A stretch of 64,000 bases of DNA. It comes from Burkholderia humptydooensis (lineage in GTDB: Bacteria; Pseudomonadota; Gammaproteobacteria; Burkholderiales; Burkholderiaceae). Both the position numbers and the translations under genes were made by a program. Positions 25,632 through 33,859 of this stretch are shown here, piece after piece. Location: positions 1,612,001-1,676,000 of the forward strand of contig NZ_CP013382.1 in NCBI RefSeq assembly GCF_001513745.1. The letters are read 5' to 3'. The notes beneath the pieces were generated by a model that made no database searches, was not told the origin of the DNA, and saw nothing but the letters and a program-made list of their open reading frames with translations. Every line of letters begins with the position of its first letter. The first letter of the stretch is position 1.

Positions 25632-26756
25632 TTAGAAGCGGTGACGCAGACCAACCGTTGCTGCGGTTTGGTTGATCGACGTGCTGAACGGCGTGCTGAG
25701 GTCGCCGTTGTAGATCGACGCATTCGCGTTCTTCGACGAACGCTGGTACACAGCTTGTGCGTACACGTCGGTGCGCTTCGACAGCGCGTAGTCGGCCTGG
25801 ACGCCAACTTGGTTCCAGTGAGCGCTTTCGCCGTTCGCCTTCGCGTTCGTGTACGTGTAAGCAACGCCCAGACCCAGAGCCGGCGTCAGGTTGTACTTCA
25901 CGTTAGCTTCGTAGTTGTCGGCACGAATGGTCGGCGTGCCGTTTGCCAGGTTGTCGAGACGCGATTGCGTCCAGAGCAGGCCGCCTTGCAGCGGGCCGTA
26001 AGCGTAGCTTGCGCCGGCACCGTACACGCGCGAACGGCCCTGGATGCTTGCTGCGTTCGTGCCGCCGATGTTGAAGCCGGTCAGCGGATCCGTTGCGCCC
26101 GTGGTGTTCGCGCCAGCGTTGTTAGCTTGCGAGTACGCCGCACCGACCTTCAGGCCTTGGAACTGGTACGAAGCGCCCGCGCTGTATGCACGGTTGTTCG
26201 CGAATTGCGAGTTGTTCGAGAACGAGTACGTGCCGCCGAATTGCAGGCCGGCGTAGTTCGCGCTCGTGAACTTGACCGTGTTGTTCACTGCAACGTCGCC
26301 GTTCGTGTTCAGGCGGTCGTTGTTGAGCGGGTGCGCGAAGTACGTGCCGCCCCAGGTGCCCGTTGCCGACAGCGGCGACAGGTAGTCTTGGGTTGCGTCG
26401 TACTGACGGCCCAGCGTGACGGTGCCATAGTTGCTCGACAGGCCGACGAACGCTTGACGGTTGAACATGCCGCCACCGTTGTTGAAGCGGCCGTTACCGA
26501 TGTTGAAGCCGCTTTCCAACGTGAAGATCGCCTTCAGGCCGCCACCCAGGTCTTCCGAGCCGCGCAGACCGAAACGGCTTTGGTCGACGCCCGAGCCGAC
26601 CGACCACAGCGACTTGCCCGAGCCCGACGGCGTCGCGACATTGCTTTGGTACGTGATGCCCGCGTCGAGCACGCCGTACAGCGTGACGCTGCTTTGCGCG
26701 TGTGCGACGGTTGCGAACGATGCAGCAACTGCTGCAACAATCAGAGTCTTGTTCAT
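25632..26756 (-). CDS. omp38: major outer-membrane porin Omp38
   Basis: A 374-residue general porin with signal peptide MNKTLIVAAVAASFATVAHA and mature start QSSVTLYGVLDAGITYQSN. It matches B. pseudomallei Omp38, the trimeric porin for sugars and beta-lactams, over nearly its whole length; visible differences concentrate in the loop around DPLTGFNIGGTNAASIQG. It ends GLRHRF with the required terminal Phe. Codon use is strongly biased to preferred codons (many AAC, GGC, TAC), consistent with very high expression. Start follows GGGAGCT. Terminated at 25578-25604. Confidence 0.95.
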   Translation of the reverse strand: MNKTLIVAAVAASFATVAHAQSSVTLYGVLDAGITYQSNVATPSGSGKSLWSVGSGVDQSRFGLRGSEDLGGGLKAIFTLESGFNIGNGRFNNGGGMFNRQAFVGLSSNYGTVTLGRQYDATQDYLSPLSATGTWGGTYFAHPLNNDRLNTNGDVAVNNTVKFTSANYAGLQFGGTYSFSNNSQFANNRAYSAGASYQFQGLKVGAAYSQANNAGANTTGATDPLTGFNIGGTNAASIQGRSRVYGAGASYAYGPLQGGLLWTQSRLDNLANGTPTIRADNYEANVKYNLTPALGLGVAYTYTNAKANGESAHWNQVGVQADYALSKRTDVYAQAVYQRSSKNANASIYNGDLSTPFSTSINQTAATVGLRHRF

Positions 26757-27343
26757 GCGTGGAGCTCCCTTTTAAAAAAGGTAGGCCTTGCGACCTCGTT
26801 TCGATAAACGGTCCGCAACCGCCCGGAAGCGCCATATCGGTTTGCAAGACTACCTGCATGGCCGCGCCCGGATGGTTGCCCGTTCTGGGAACCGTGAGTT
26901 TAGGGGTGTACCCTAGGGCCGCCATTCGCGAATAAAGAAATAAGCTTTTCCAGAACTAGAAATAATAGAAATGCAATCCTCTTATAAGTATTTGTTTTAA
27001 TAGACGTTTTTGACCTCTTGACAGGGTCTTTTTGGTGGGATCGACACGATCATTCTTCTGTGTCAGCGTCTTGACGGTTGCGTATAAACAACAAACAGCT
27101 TCGCGCGAACTCAGCGAAATCGGCATTTTTTACTTGTCCGATCGAGACCGCCGTCATGAATACGAAAGACTATCGGCAAACAGCCTCCATAGATTTCTTC
27201 CATCTCCACGCTCCACTCGACTGTCGGACGCCGTAACAGCCGTTACAGGATTCGTAACGATGGCCGACCACTCAGGGCGTTAACGTCGAACCTGTGCAGC
27301 CATATCGGCTCGCGCCGCTTCCGGCCCATCCTTTGGAGCAACC
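26757..27343. other. intergenic region upstream of omp38 and the YXWGXW gene
   Basis: A 587-bp divergent region without a gene. Positions about 26930-27060 are strikingly AT-rich for this genome and presumably hold the strong omp38 promoter on the minus strand, but I could not assign hexamers confidently. Three GTAAC-type half-sites lie at 27233-27258 on the side of the YXWGXW gene. Confidence 0.6.
27233..27258 (+). promoter_or_regulatory. GTAAC inverted/direct repeat cluster
   Basis: GTAAC-AGCC-GTTAC (27233-27246) followed by another CGTAAC (27253-27258) gives three half-sites about 10 nt apart, 85 nt before the YXWGXW start codon. This looks like a response-regulator or dimeric activator site; the binding protein is unknown. 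Confidence 0.35.
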
Positions 27344-27736
27344 ATGAATCGACGTCATTTTCTCCGCACGCTGTCGCTCGCCGGCGCCTCGCTTGCCGGC
27401 GGCCTCGGCTTCGGCCGCGATGCGACGGCTCAGCAGCCGCCCGGGCCGCCGCAATCGCCGCCCGGCTATCGACCGCCGATGCAGCCTCAGCCCGCCCGGC
27501 CGCCGTATCCCGGCCGCCCGGACCGCCCGCCTCCGCCGCTTCGGCGCGAGCGCCGCCCCGCGCCGCCGCGTCCGCGCGGCTATGTCTGGACGAACGGCTA
27601 TTGGGGCTGGCGCGGCGGCCGATACGCATGGATACCCGGCCGCTGGATCGCGCAACGCCCTGGCCACCGCTGGGTGCCCGGCTATTGGCAGCAGCGGGGA
27701 GGCGCGTGGATCTACATCGACGGACGCTGGAATTGA
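27344..27736 (+). CDS. Tat-exported YXWGXW-repeat protein
   Basis: A 130-residue secreted protein. The N-terminus has a twin-arginine-like signal (NRRHFLRTLSLAGASLAGG). The mature part opens with a Pro-rich stretch of about 50 residues and ends in aromatic repeats such as YVWTNGYWGWRGGRYAWIPGRW and WVPGYWQQRGGAWIYIDGRW, the YXWGXW family pattern. Such proteins are presumed envelope-associated; the function is unknown. A GGAG precedes the ATG. It is divergent from omp38. Confidence 0.85.
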   Translation: MNRRHFLRTLSLAGASLAGGLGFGRDATAQQPPGPPQSPPGYRPPMQPQPARPPYPGRPDRPPPPLRRERRPAPPRPRGYVWTNGYWGWRGGRYAWIPGRWIAQRPGHRWVPGYWQQRGGAWIYIDGRWN

Positions 27737-27958
27737 GTGCGTCGCGCGACGGGCCGCTGCCTGCCGCAAAACCGCGTCGGGTGCGTGAAACGGGGCGGTC
27801 GCCCGCTGCCGCTGCGGCGCGACGGTCCTTCACGGGCGTCGCTATCGCATCGATTGCCGGATTCAATCACCCCTAGTCAATAGAGTGTTGCTGTTTATAT
27901 CGTCATTGGTCGATCTAAGCTTCGGAAAACGACGATTCGCGATTGCACCGCGCCGCCC

Positions 27959-28264
27959 ATGACCTTCGATGCCGACGCCATTCACAAAGCGCTTGCCAGC
28001 CCCGTCCGCCGTGCGATCCTTGCGTGGCTCAAGGAGCCCGACAAGCATTTCCCCGCAGCGCACGCGGGGCCCTTTCCGCAAGGCGTCTGCGCAGGCCAGA
28101 TCGACGCGCTGTGCGGATTGTCGCAATCGACCGTGTCCGCGCACCTCGCCACGCTCGAGCGCGCCGGGCTCGTCACGTCGACCCGCGTCGGCCAATGGGC
28201 GTTCTTCAAGCGCAACGACGCGGTAATTCAAGCATTTCTCGATTCACTGCAGCGCGGCCTTTGA
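27959..28264 (+). CDS. ArsR-family winged-helix regulator
   Basis: A 101-residue ArsR/SmtB-type regulator. The HTH is QIDALCGLSQSTVSAHLATLERAGLVTSTRVGQWAFFKRN. No Cys pair of the ELCVC type is present, although single Cys residues flank the HTH start (GVCAGQIDALCG) and could be redox or thiol sensors. It lies 51 nt upstream of an Old Yellow Enzyme gene in the same direction, the common arrangement in which the regulator represses the pair and is inactivated by reactive electrophiles. Confidence 0.88.
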   Translation: MTFDADAIHKALASPVRRAILAWLKEPDKHFPAAHAGPFPQGVCAGQIDALCGLSQSTVSAHLATLERAGLVTSTRVGQWAFFKRNDAVIQAFLDSLQRGL

Positions 28265-28315
28265 TTCCGCCCACTCGCCGCAAGGGCTTAGCCACACTCG
28301 AAGAGGTCCCCTCAT

Positions 28316-29377
28316 ATGCCTTCTCTGTTCGATCCGCTGACCATCGGCGACCTGACGCTTCCGAACCGCATCATCATGGCACCGCTGACCCGCGCCCGCG
28401 CCGGCGACACGCGCACGCCCAACGCGCTGATGGCGCGGTACTACGCGGAGCGCGCATCCGCCGGGCTCATCATCAGCGAGGCGACGTCGGTCACGCCGCA
28501 AGGCGTCGGCTACGCGAGCACGCCGGGCATCTGGTCGCCGGAACAGGTCGACGGCTGGCGGCTCGTGACGGACACCGTCCACGCCGCCGGCGGCCGCATC
28601 TTCCTGCAGCTCTGGCACGTCGGCCGCGTGTCGGATCCTGTGTTCCTCGACGGCGCGCTGCCCGTCGCGCCGAGCGCGATCGCACCCGGCGGCCACGTGA
28701 GCCTCGTGCGTCCGCAACGGCCCTACGCGACGCCGCGCGCGCTCGAGCTCGACGAAATCCCGGGCGTCGTCGCCGCGTTCCGCCGCGGCGCGGAAAACGC
28801 GCGCGCGGCCGGCTTCGACGGCGTCGAGGTGCACGGCGCGAACGGCTATCTGCTCGATCAGTTCCTGCAGGACAGCTCGAACCGCCGCACCGATGCATAC
28901 GGCGGCTCGATCGAGAATCGCGCGCGCCTCTTGCTCGAAGTGGTCGACGAGGCGATCGACGTCTGGGGCGCGGCGCGCGTCGGCGTGCATCTCGCGCCGC
29001 GCGGCGATGCGCATACGATGGGCGATTCGGACCCTGCCGCGACGTTCGGCTACGTCGCGCGCGAACTCGGCCGCCGCCGCATCGCCTTCCTGTTCGCGCG
29101 CGAATCGTTCGGCGCCGATTCCATCGGCCCGCAGCTAAAGGCGGCGTTCGGCGGGCCGTTCATCGCGAACGAGCAGTTCACGCTCGACAGCGCTCAGGCG
29201 GCGCTCGACGCCGGACAGGCGGATGCGGTCGCATGGGGCAAGCTTTTTATCGCGAATCCGGATCTGCCGCGCCGCTTCGAGCTGAAGGCGCCGCTCAACG
29301 AGCCGAATTTCGCCACGTTCTACGCTGAAGGCGAAGCGGGATATACGGACTATCCGGCGCTGGAAAGCGCGGCGTAA
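28316..29377 (+). CDS. nemA: Old Yellow Enzyme family alkene reductase
   Basis: A 353-residue FMN-dependent ene-reductase of the NemA/xenobiotic reductase type. Visible are the FMN-binding start LFDPLTIGDLTLPNRIIMAPLTRAR, QLWHVGRVS, the substrate-binding His/Asn pair in GVEVHGANGYLLDQFLQ, and YGGSIENRARLLLEV. These enzymes reduce activated C=C bonds, N-ethylmaleimide, nitrate esters and nitroaromatics. The upstream ArsR gene probably regulates it. The symbol is used by family resemblance. Confidence 0.9.
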   Translation: MPSLFDPLTIGDLTLPNRIIMAPLTRARAGDTRTPNALMARYYAERASAGLIISEATSVTPQGVGYASTPGIWSPEQVDGWRLVTDTVHAAGGRIFLQLWHVGRVSDPVFLDGALPVAPSAIAPGGHVSLVRPQRPYATPRALELDEIPGVVAAFRRGAENARAAGFDGVEVHGANGYLLDQFLQDSSNRRTDAYGGSIENRARLLLEVVDEAIDVWGAARVGVHLAPRGDAHTMGDSDPAATFGYVARELGRRRIAFLFARESFGADSIGPQLKAAFGGPFIANEQFTLDSAQAALDAGQADAVAWGKLFIANPDLPRRFELKAPLNEPNFATFYAEGEAGYTDYPALESAA

Positions 29378-29481
29378 GGGGGTGTCGGGACCGGGGCGTT
29401 GCCGTTCGGGGGCGGGTCGGCCCCGGGCCTCGGGCCTCGGCGTCCGGCAAACAATGCCAAGTTCCAGCGCCGGCTCAGACG

Positions 29482-30045
29482 CTATTCGCAGATCACGCGC
29501 GCCATGAACACGCGCTGCGATTCGTCGAGCCCGTGCGCGACATGTGCTGCGCGTATCGCCGCCAACGCGGGATCGAGCGTATCGTCGTCGAGATCGACGA
29601 AGCCAAGGCGACGATAATACGGCGCATTCCACGGCACCTGCCGGAACGTCGACAGCACGACCTGCCCCGCGCCCGCTGCGCGAGCGCGCGCCACGACAGC
29701 CTCGATCAGCGCGGAACCGATCCGCCGCCCCGCGTGCTCGGGCGCCACGTCGATCTCCTCGAGATAGAGACGCGACGCATCGAGCATCCTGTATATCGCA
29801 AAGCCGACGATGCGCGCGTCGTCGGCATCCAAGGCATCGAAGGCGACGAGCGCGCGATCGTCGCCGATCCGCTCGCGCAGATCGGCGAGATCGGTCGGCG
29901 GGCTTGACGCGATGTGCGGCATGCCGATGCCGTCGAAGCGGCGCGCGGCGGCGGCTTCGACGGCGGCCATCAGCGGCGCTTCGTCGGCGCGGGCGGCGCG
30001 GATGCGGATCGGGGATGGTTGCGTGGCGGGGTCGTGTGCGGTCAC
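29482..30045 (-). CDS. GNAT-family N-acetyltransferase
   Basis: A 187-residue acetyltransferase. The acetyl-CoA-binding motif A is LYLEEIDVAPEHAGRRIGSALIEAVVARAR, followed by motif B around NAPYYRRLGFVDLD. The acceptor substrate is unknown. Translation most likely begins at the GTG at 30045; no good Shine-Dalgarno is visible. It is divergent from the LysE gene, 98 bp away, and convergent with the ene-reductase gene. Confidence 0.87.
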   Translation of the reverse strand: MTAHDPATQPSPIRIRAARADEAPLMAAVEAAAARRFDGIGMPHIASSPPTDLADLRERIGDDRALVAFDALDADDARIVGFAIYRMLDASRLYLEEIDVAPEHAGRRIGSALIEAVVARARAAGAGQVVLSTFRQVPWNAPYYRRLGFVDLDDDTLDPALAAIRAAHVAHGLDESQRVFMARVICE

Positions 30046-30143
30046 GGTCGAATGGCAATTGGTCGGATGCGAATGCGAGTCGCCGCTACTATAATTAATT
30101 CCTCATATCGATCGCCATCGCGAATCGCACCGGGAGAGTCGAC

Positions 30144-30755
30144 ATGTCGCTGTCCAGCCTCACCATCTTCGCCGCCGCACTGCTGATCGCCGCCGGCTCG
30201 CCCGGCCCGAGCATCGCTGCGCTGGTCGCGCGCGTACTGACGAACGGATTCCGAGACGTATTGCCGTTCCTCGCGGCGATGTGGCTCGGCGAAGTGATCT
30301 GGCTCACGTGCGCGGTAGCCGGGCTCGCGGTGGTCGCGCACACGTTCGCGGTCGGCTTTCTCGTGCTGAAGTTCGCGGGGATCGCCTATCTGCTGTTTCT
30401 CGCGTGGAAGATGTGGTTCGCGCCTGCCGATGCGCCGTCCGGCAACCTCCCGAGCGGACAGTCGCCGTTGCGCATGTTTCTGGCCGGCCTCGCGGTGACG
30501 CTCGGCAACCCGAAGATCATGATCTTCTACGTCGCGCTGCTGCCGACGATGGTCGACCTGTCGCGGGTGGGCGGTGTCGCGTGGCTCGAATTGACGTTGA
30601 CGCTGCTGACCGTGTTGATCGCGGTCGACTGCGCATGGGCGTTGCTCGCGGCACGCGCCCGCAAGCTGCTGACGAGCCGCCGCGCGGTGAAGGCGGCCAA
30701 TCGCGCGAGCGCGGCCGCGATGGCGGGCGCGGCCGTCGCGATCGCAACGCGTTAG
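30144..30755 (+). CDS. LysE/RhtB-family amino-acid exporter
   Basis: A 203-residue membrane protein with about six transmembrane segments. The N-terminal signature AAGSPGPSIAALVARVLTNGFRDVLPF is typical of the LysE superfamily, which exports amino acids or homoserine-lactone-like compounds. The conserved NPKIMIFYVALLP occurs in the third helix pair. Substrate unknown. The start follows GGGAGAG. It converges with the porin gene 16 bp away. Confidence 0.9.
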   Translation: MSLSSLTIFAAALLIAAGSPGPSIAALVARVLTNGFRDVLPFLAAMWLGEVIWLTCAVAGLAVVAHTFAVGFLVLKFAGIAYLLFLAWKMWFAPADAPSGNLPSGQSPLRMFLAGLAVTLGNPKIMIFYVALLPTMVDLSRVGGVAWLELTLTLLTVLIAVDCAWALLAARARKLLTSRRAVKAANRASAAAMAGAAVAIATR

Positions 30756-30771
30756 CCGGCCCGGCGGCACG

Positions 30772-31974
30772 TCAGAAATCCACCTTCACCCCCGCTATCA
30801 CCGCGAGTTGCCGGTTCGAATCGCTGCTCGCCAATACGGGAATCTGCGCGTAATTCGCGGGATCGCCGTTCGAGTCGCTGCCGAGCCCGCGCCCCGACGC
30901 GATCTGTCCGATCGCGACCGCATACAGCGCGGTCCGTTTCGACACACTGTAGTTCGCGCCGACGTTCAGTTGATGAAAGCGCGTTGACCCCCGGCTATCG
31001 GCCTTCGCGTTGTTGAAGATGTAAGCAACGCCGCCACGCAGCATCGGCGTGAACGCGTATGTCGCGTTCAGTTCGGCAATGTCGAACCCGATCGACGCTC
31101 GCTGCGGATGCGCGGCGGTCGCGAAATACGCGCTGTCGTCGAGGCGGGTGTGCGTATAGGTCAGCGCGACGGTCGCGTCGCCGAGCGCAACCGATCCGCC
31201 GACGCCAAACGCCTTCATCGACACCGCATCCTGCAACAGGCAGTACATCGCGCCCGCGTTGCTGCACGCGAAATCGCCGATGTATCCGTTCGCGCCGCCG
31301 AGCGCCGCGTCGAGCGGCTGCCGCAGGTTCAGATAGCCGATGCCGAGCGAAATCGGCGCACGGCTGTAGGCGGCGGCGACCGAATAGCCGCGACGCGCGG
31401 AGAAATCCCCCGCCTGCCCCCCGAAGCTGAACGTGCCGCCGAACGTCAGCCCCTGGAAATCGGCGCTCGTGAACTTGACCGCGTTGTTGAAGTTGAATGC
31501 CGCATTCAGATTGTCAACGTCGCCGAGATGCGAGCCATACGGCGTCGCCCAGCCGTTGCTCGACACGTACGCGCCGAGCATATCGGTGTACGAATCGTAT
31601 TGGCGCCCGACGCCGAGCGTGCCGTATGCGTCGTGGCGCAGGCCGATCCACGCCTGGCGGCTGAACGCCGCGCCGCCCTGCAACGCCTGGCCGCTCGCCG
31701 ACAGGAATTGCTGCTCGAGCGCGAACACCGCCTTCAATCCTCCGCCGAGCGCCTCCGCGCCCTGCAATCCCCACCGCGAAGGCACCAGGTTTCCGCCGCC
31801 CATCTGCCACGCATGGCCGCCGCTCACGCCGCCGTCCGCATGCGTGACCTGCTGGTTCGTCGAATAGATGACGCCTGTATCCACCGTGCCGTACAACGTG
31901 ACGCTGCTTTGCGCGCAAGCAGGCGCGACGGCTGCGCCGGCGACGCCGGCCGCGATCCAGATTCCGACTTTCAT
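30772..31974 (-). CDS. outer-membrane porin
   Basis: A 400-residue general porin with a signal peptide ending APACAQ and the usual SSVTLYGTVDTGVIYSTN first strand. Conserved features include WGLQGAEALGGGLKAVFALEQQF, ADFQGLTFGGTFSFGG and a C-terminal AGVKVDF ending in Phe. Compared with Omp38 it has an unusual pair of Cys residues in a long loop (GDFACSNAGAMYCLLQDA), possibly disulfide-bonded. A GGAG precedes the start. No clear functional neighbour; channel specificity unknown. Confidence 0.92.
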   Translation of the reverse strand: MKVGIWIAAGVAGAAVAPACAQSSVTLYGTVDTGVIYSTNQQVTHADGGVSGGHAWQMGGGNLVPSRWGLQGAEALGGGLKAVFALEQQFLSASGQALQGGAAFSRQAWIGLRHDAYGTLGVGRQYDSYTDMLGAYVSSNGWATPYGSHLGDVDNLNAAFNFNNAVKFTSADFQGLTFGGTFSFGGQAGDFSARRGYSVAAAYSRAPISLGIGYLNLRQPLDAALGGANGYIGDFACSNAGAMYCLLQDAVSMKAFGVGGSVALGDATVALTYTHTRLDDSAYFATAAHPQRASIGFDIAELNATYAFTPMLRGGVAYIFNNAKADSRGSTRFHQLNVGANYSVSKRTALYAVAIGQIASGRGLGSDSNGDPANYAQIPVLASSDSNRQLAVIAGVKVDF

Positions 31975-32202
31975 GCTCCACCCACTCCCGTCATTGATTT
32001 GGATTGCAATCGATCGGCCGAACCACCTCGATCGGCAGCAGTGGAGGAACTCTATCCAGCGAAAATTTTGGCCCTGTATCCCAAATCGGCAAATGCGTCA
32101 GCGCCGCGCGCAACGCATTCAGGATCGCGAACGAACCCGTCGCTTCGCGCGTGCGGCGCGCAACGCGCGGGCTTCACGGCAGGACATGCGCGATGCCGGC
32201 AC

Positions 32203-33141
32203 TCAGGACAGACGGCGCGTCTGTGACGGCAGCTCGCCGAACAGGCCGCGATACTCGCGCGCGAAATAGCCGAGATGCGTGAAACCCCAGCGCGCCGCGG
32301 CCTCGCCGACGCCCAGCGCATCGGCGGACGTCGTGCGCAGCAGACGGCGCACGGCGTTCAGACGGATCGTGCGCAAGTACGTGACGGGCGTCACGTCGGC
32401 GACGCGCTGGAAGCTCGTCTGCAGCGTGCGCCGGCTGCAGCGCAGCGCACGGCACAGCTCGAGCACCGTCACGGGCTCTTCGGGGCGCGCCCACAGATAG
32501 CGCTCGCAACGTCCGACGATGTCGCTGTACGTCGCGTGCGTGATGTCGCGCCGTTCGTCGCCGACCGCGCCCGCGAGCGCATCGAGGAACACGCCGAGCA
32601 TCGCGTCGCGAAACATCTTGCGGGTTGCGTCGTATTCGAGCCACGCCGGGTTGCGCTGCGCATCGTCGATATGCGACGACAGGCGCGCGCCGAGCGCCGC
32701 GCCCTGCTCGTCCGTCAGCCGGATCACATGCCGCGGCGCGCGATTGTCGCGCGTGCCGAATTCGGCTTCGCACAGCTCGTCGATCATGTCCGGCGCGGCG
32801 CTGATGCCGACGAGCCGCATCCCTTCGGGCGTGTGGAACTCGAAGTCCTCGCCGGGGCGCAGCGCGAGCAGCGCGTAGCCGTCGACATGCCGCCGCTGGA
32901 ACGTCCCGGACAGCGGCGCGAGCACCGGCACCGCAAGCGACGTGCGCCCCTCCGGGGACACGCCCGTCTGCGCGACGCGGCGGTTCGTCGTTTCGCGGAA
33001 GAAATGGAAATCGTCGTACAAGACCTGCGTGACCGTGCCCTTGAAGCGGCCGGGCGTCATCTGCCGGTAGACCTGCCGCCAGCCGGCGATGGCGAGCCCG
33101 TGATCGTGGACGTCTTCGAGCGAACGCGACTGGAACAACAT
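32203..33141 (-). CDS. AraC-family regulator (EutR-like)
   Basis: A 312-residue AraC/XylS protein with a cupin-like N-terminal sensor (residues about 1-180) and a double HTH at the C-terminus (ALRCSRRTLQTSFQRVADVTPVTYLRTIRLNAVRRLL and ARWGFTHLGYFAREYRGLFGELPSQ). It resembles the ethanolamine regulator EutR group. The frame is open to 33408, but the ATG at 33141 follows GGAGG. It is the last gene of the permease-aminotransferase cluster, 82 nt after the DUF3156 gene, and probably activates it in response to an amine or amino alcohol. Confidence 0.88.
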   Translation of the reverse strand: MLFQSRSLEDVHDHGLAIAGWRQVYRQMTPGRFKGTVTQVLYDDFHFFRETTNRRVAQTGVSPEGRTSLAVPVLAPLSGTFQRRHVDGYALLALRPGEDFEFHTPEGMRLVGISAAPDMIDELCEAEFGTRDNRAPRHVIRLTDEQGAALGARLSSHIDDAQRNPAWLEYDATRKMFRDAMLGVFLDALAGAVGDERRDITHATYSDIVGRCERYLWARPEEPVTVLELCRALRCSRRTLQTSFQRVADVTPVTYLRTIRLNAVRRLLRTTSADALGVGEAAARWGFTHLGYFAREYRGLFGELPSQTRRLS

Positions 33142-33223
33142 GGATGCCTCCAGAGAATTCCGATGCGGCGCGACGGCCGGCGCCCACGGCAACGCGGCGC
33201 GGCCGCCAGCCGCTCGTGCGGCG

Positions 33224-33859
33224 TCAATCGCCCGGCGGCAGGCGCGCAAGCGCGGCCTCGAAGCCGGCGAACGCCGCGCGCAGCGCGTCGCGCTGCGTAT
33301 CGGCAAGACGCACGTAACGCCGGAACGACGGCATCCTGCCGGCCACTTCGCTGCCGCCGAACGGCGCGATGCGCAGCGTCCAGCATGGGCCGCGCGCGAC
33401 GATCGCACAGTATGTCAGATCGAGCGCCGCCAGCGGCGCGCCGAGCGCGGGCGCGGCGAGCAGCGCCGGGACGAGCGCGCCGAATCGCGCGTCGGCATTG
33501 CGCTCGACCGCCGCGACGGCCGGCCCGCGACGCACCCAGCCGCTCGCGGCGATCGATGCCAAGCCGTGCGCGTCGGGCCCCGCGAGCGTCCGTTCCAGTT
33601 GCACGCTGACCGTATGCAGCAGAAATTGCCGGTCGACGCGCTCGGTCGCACGCAACTCGACGCCGTCGTCGAGCGCCATTCGCGCGGCCCCGCCGTCGTC
33701 CGCCGCAGCGAGCGCCGCGCCCAGATCCGCGGCGACGCGCGCGAGCGTCGCGCCGCGCCGATAGCCGGGCGCGGCCTCCGGCGCGAACCGGCGCCGCCAT
33801 CCGGCCATCGATGCCACCATCGATGCAACGCGGCCGATGGCCGTCGATCGCCCGCTCAT
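33224..33859 (-). CDS. DUF3156-family protein
   Basis: A 211-residue soluble protein of the DUF3156 family, found next to APC-type permeases in Burkholderia and Pseudomonas. The N-terminal part is Arg/Ala-rich; the more conserved C-terminal part includes YCAIVARGPCWTLRIAPFGGSEVAGRMPSFRRYVRL. The start ATG overlaps the permease stop (ATGA, 33856-33859), so the two are translationally coupled and probably act together. The function is unknown. Confidence 0.8.
   Translation of the reverse strand: MSGRSTAIGRVASMVASMAGWRRRFAPEAAPGYRRGATLARVAADLGAALAAADDGGAARMALDDGVELRATERVDRQFLLHTVSVQLERTLAGPDAHGLASIAASGWVRRGPAVAAVERNADARFGALVPALLAAPALGAPLAALDLTYCAIVARGPCWTLRIAPFGGSEVAGRMPSFRRYVRLADTQRDALRAAFAGFEAALARLPPGD

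Noticed and set aside
27011..27034. Possible terminator or TTGACA promoter in the omp38 upstream gap
   Set aside because: The stem is only 4-5 bp and no -10 hexamer follows at the right spacing.
32203..33408. AraC regulator beginning at 33408
   Set aside because: The ATG at 33141 follows GGAGG and gives the normal family N-terminus; the extension is Arg/Ala-rich.
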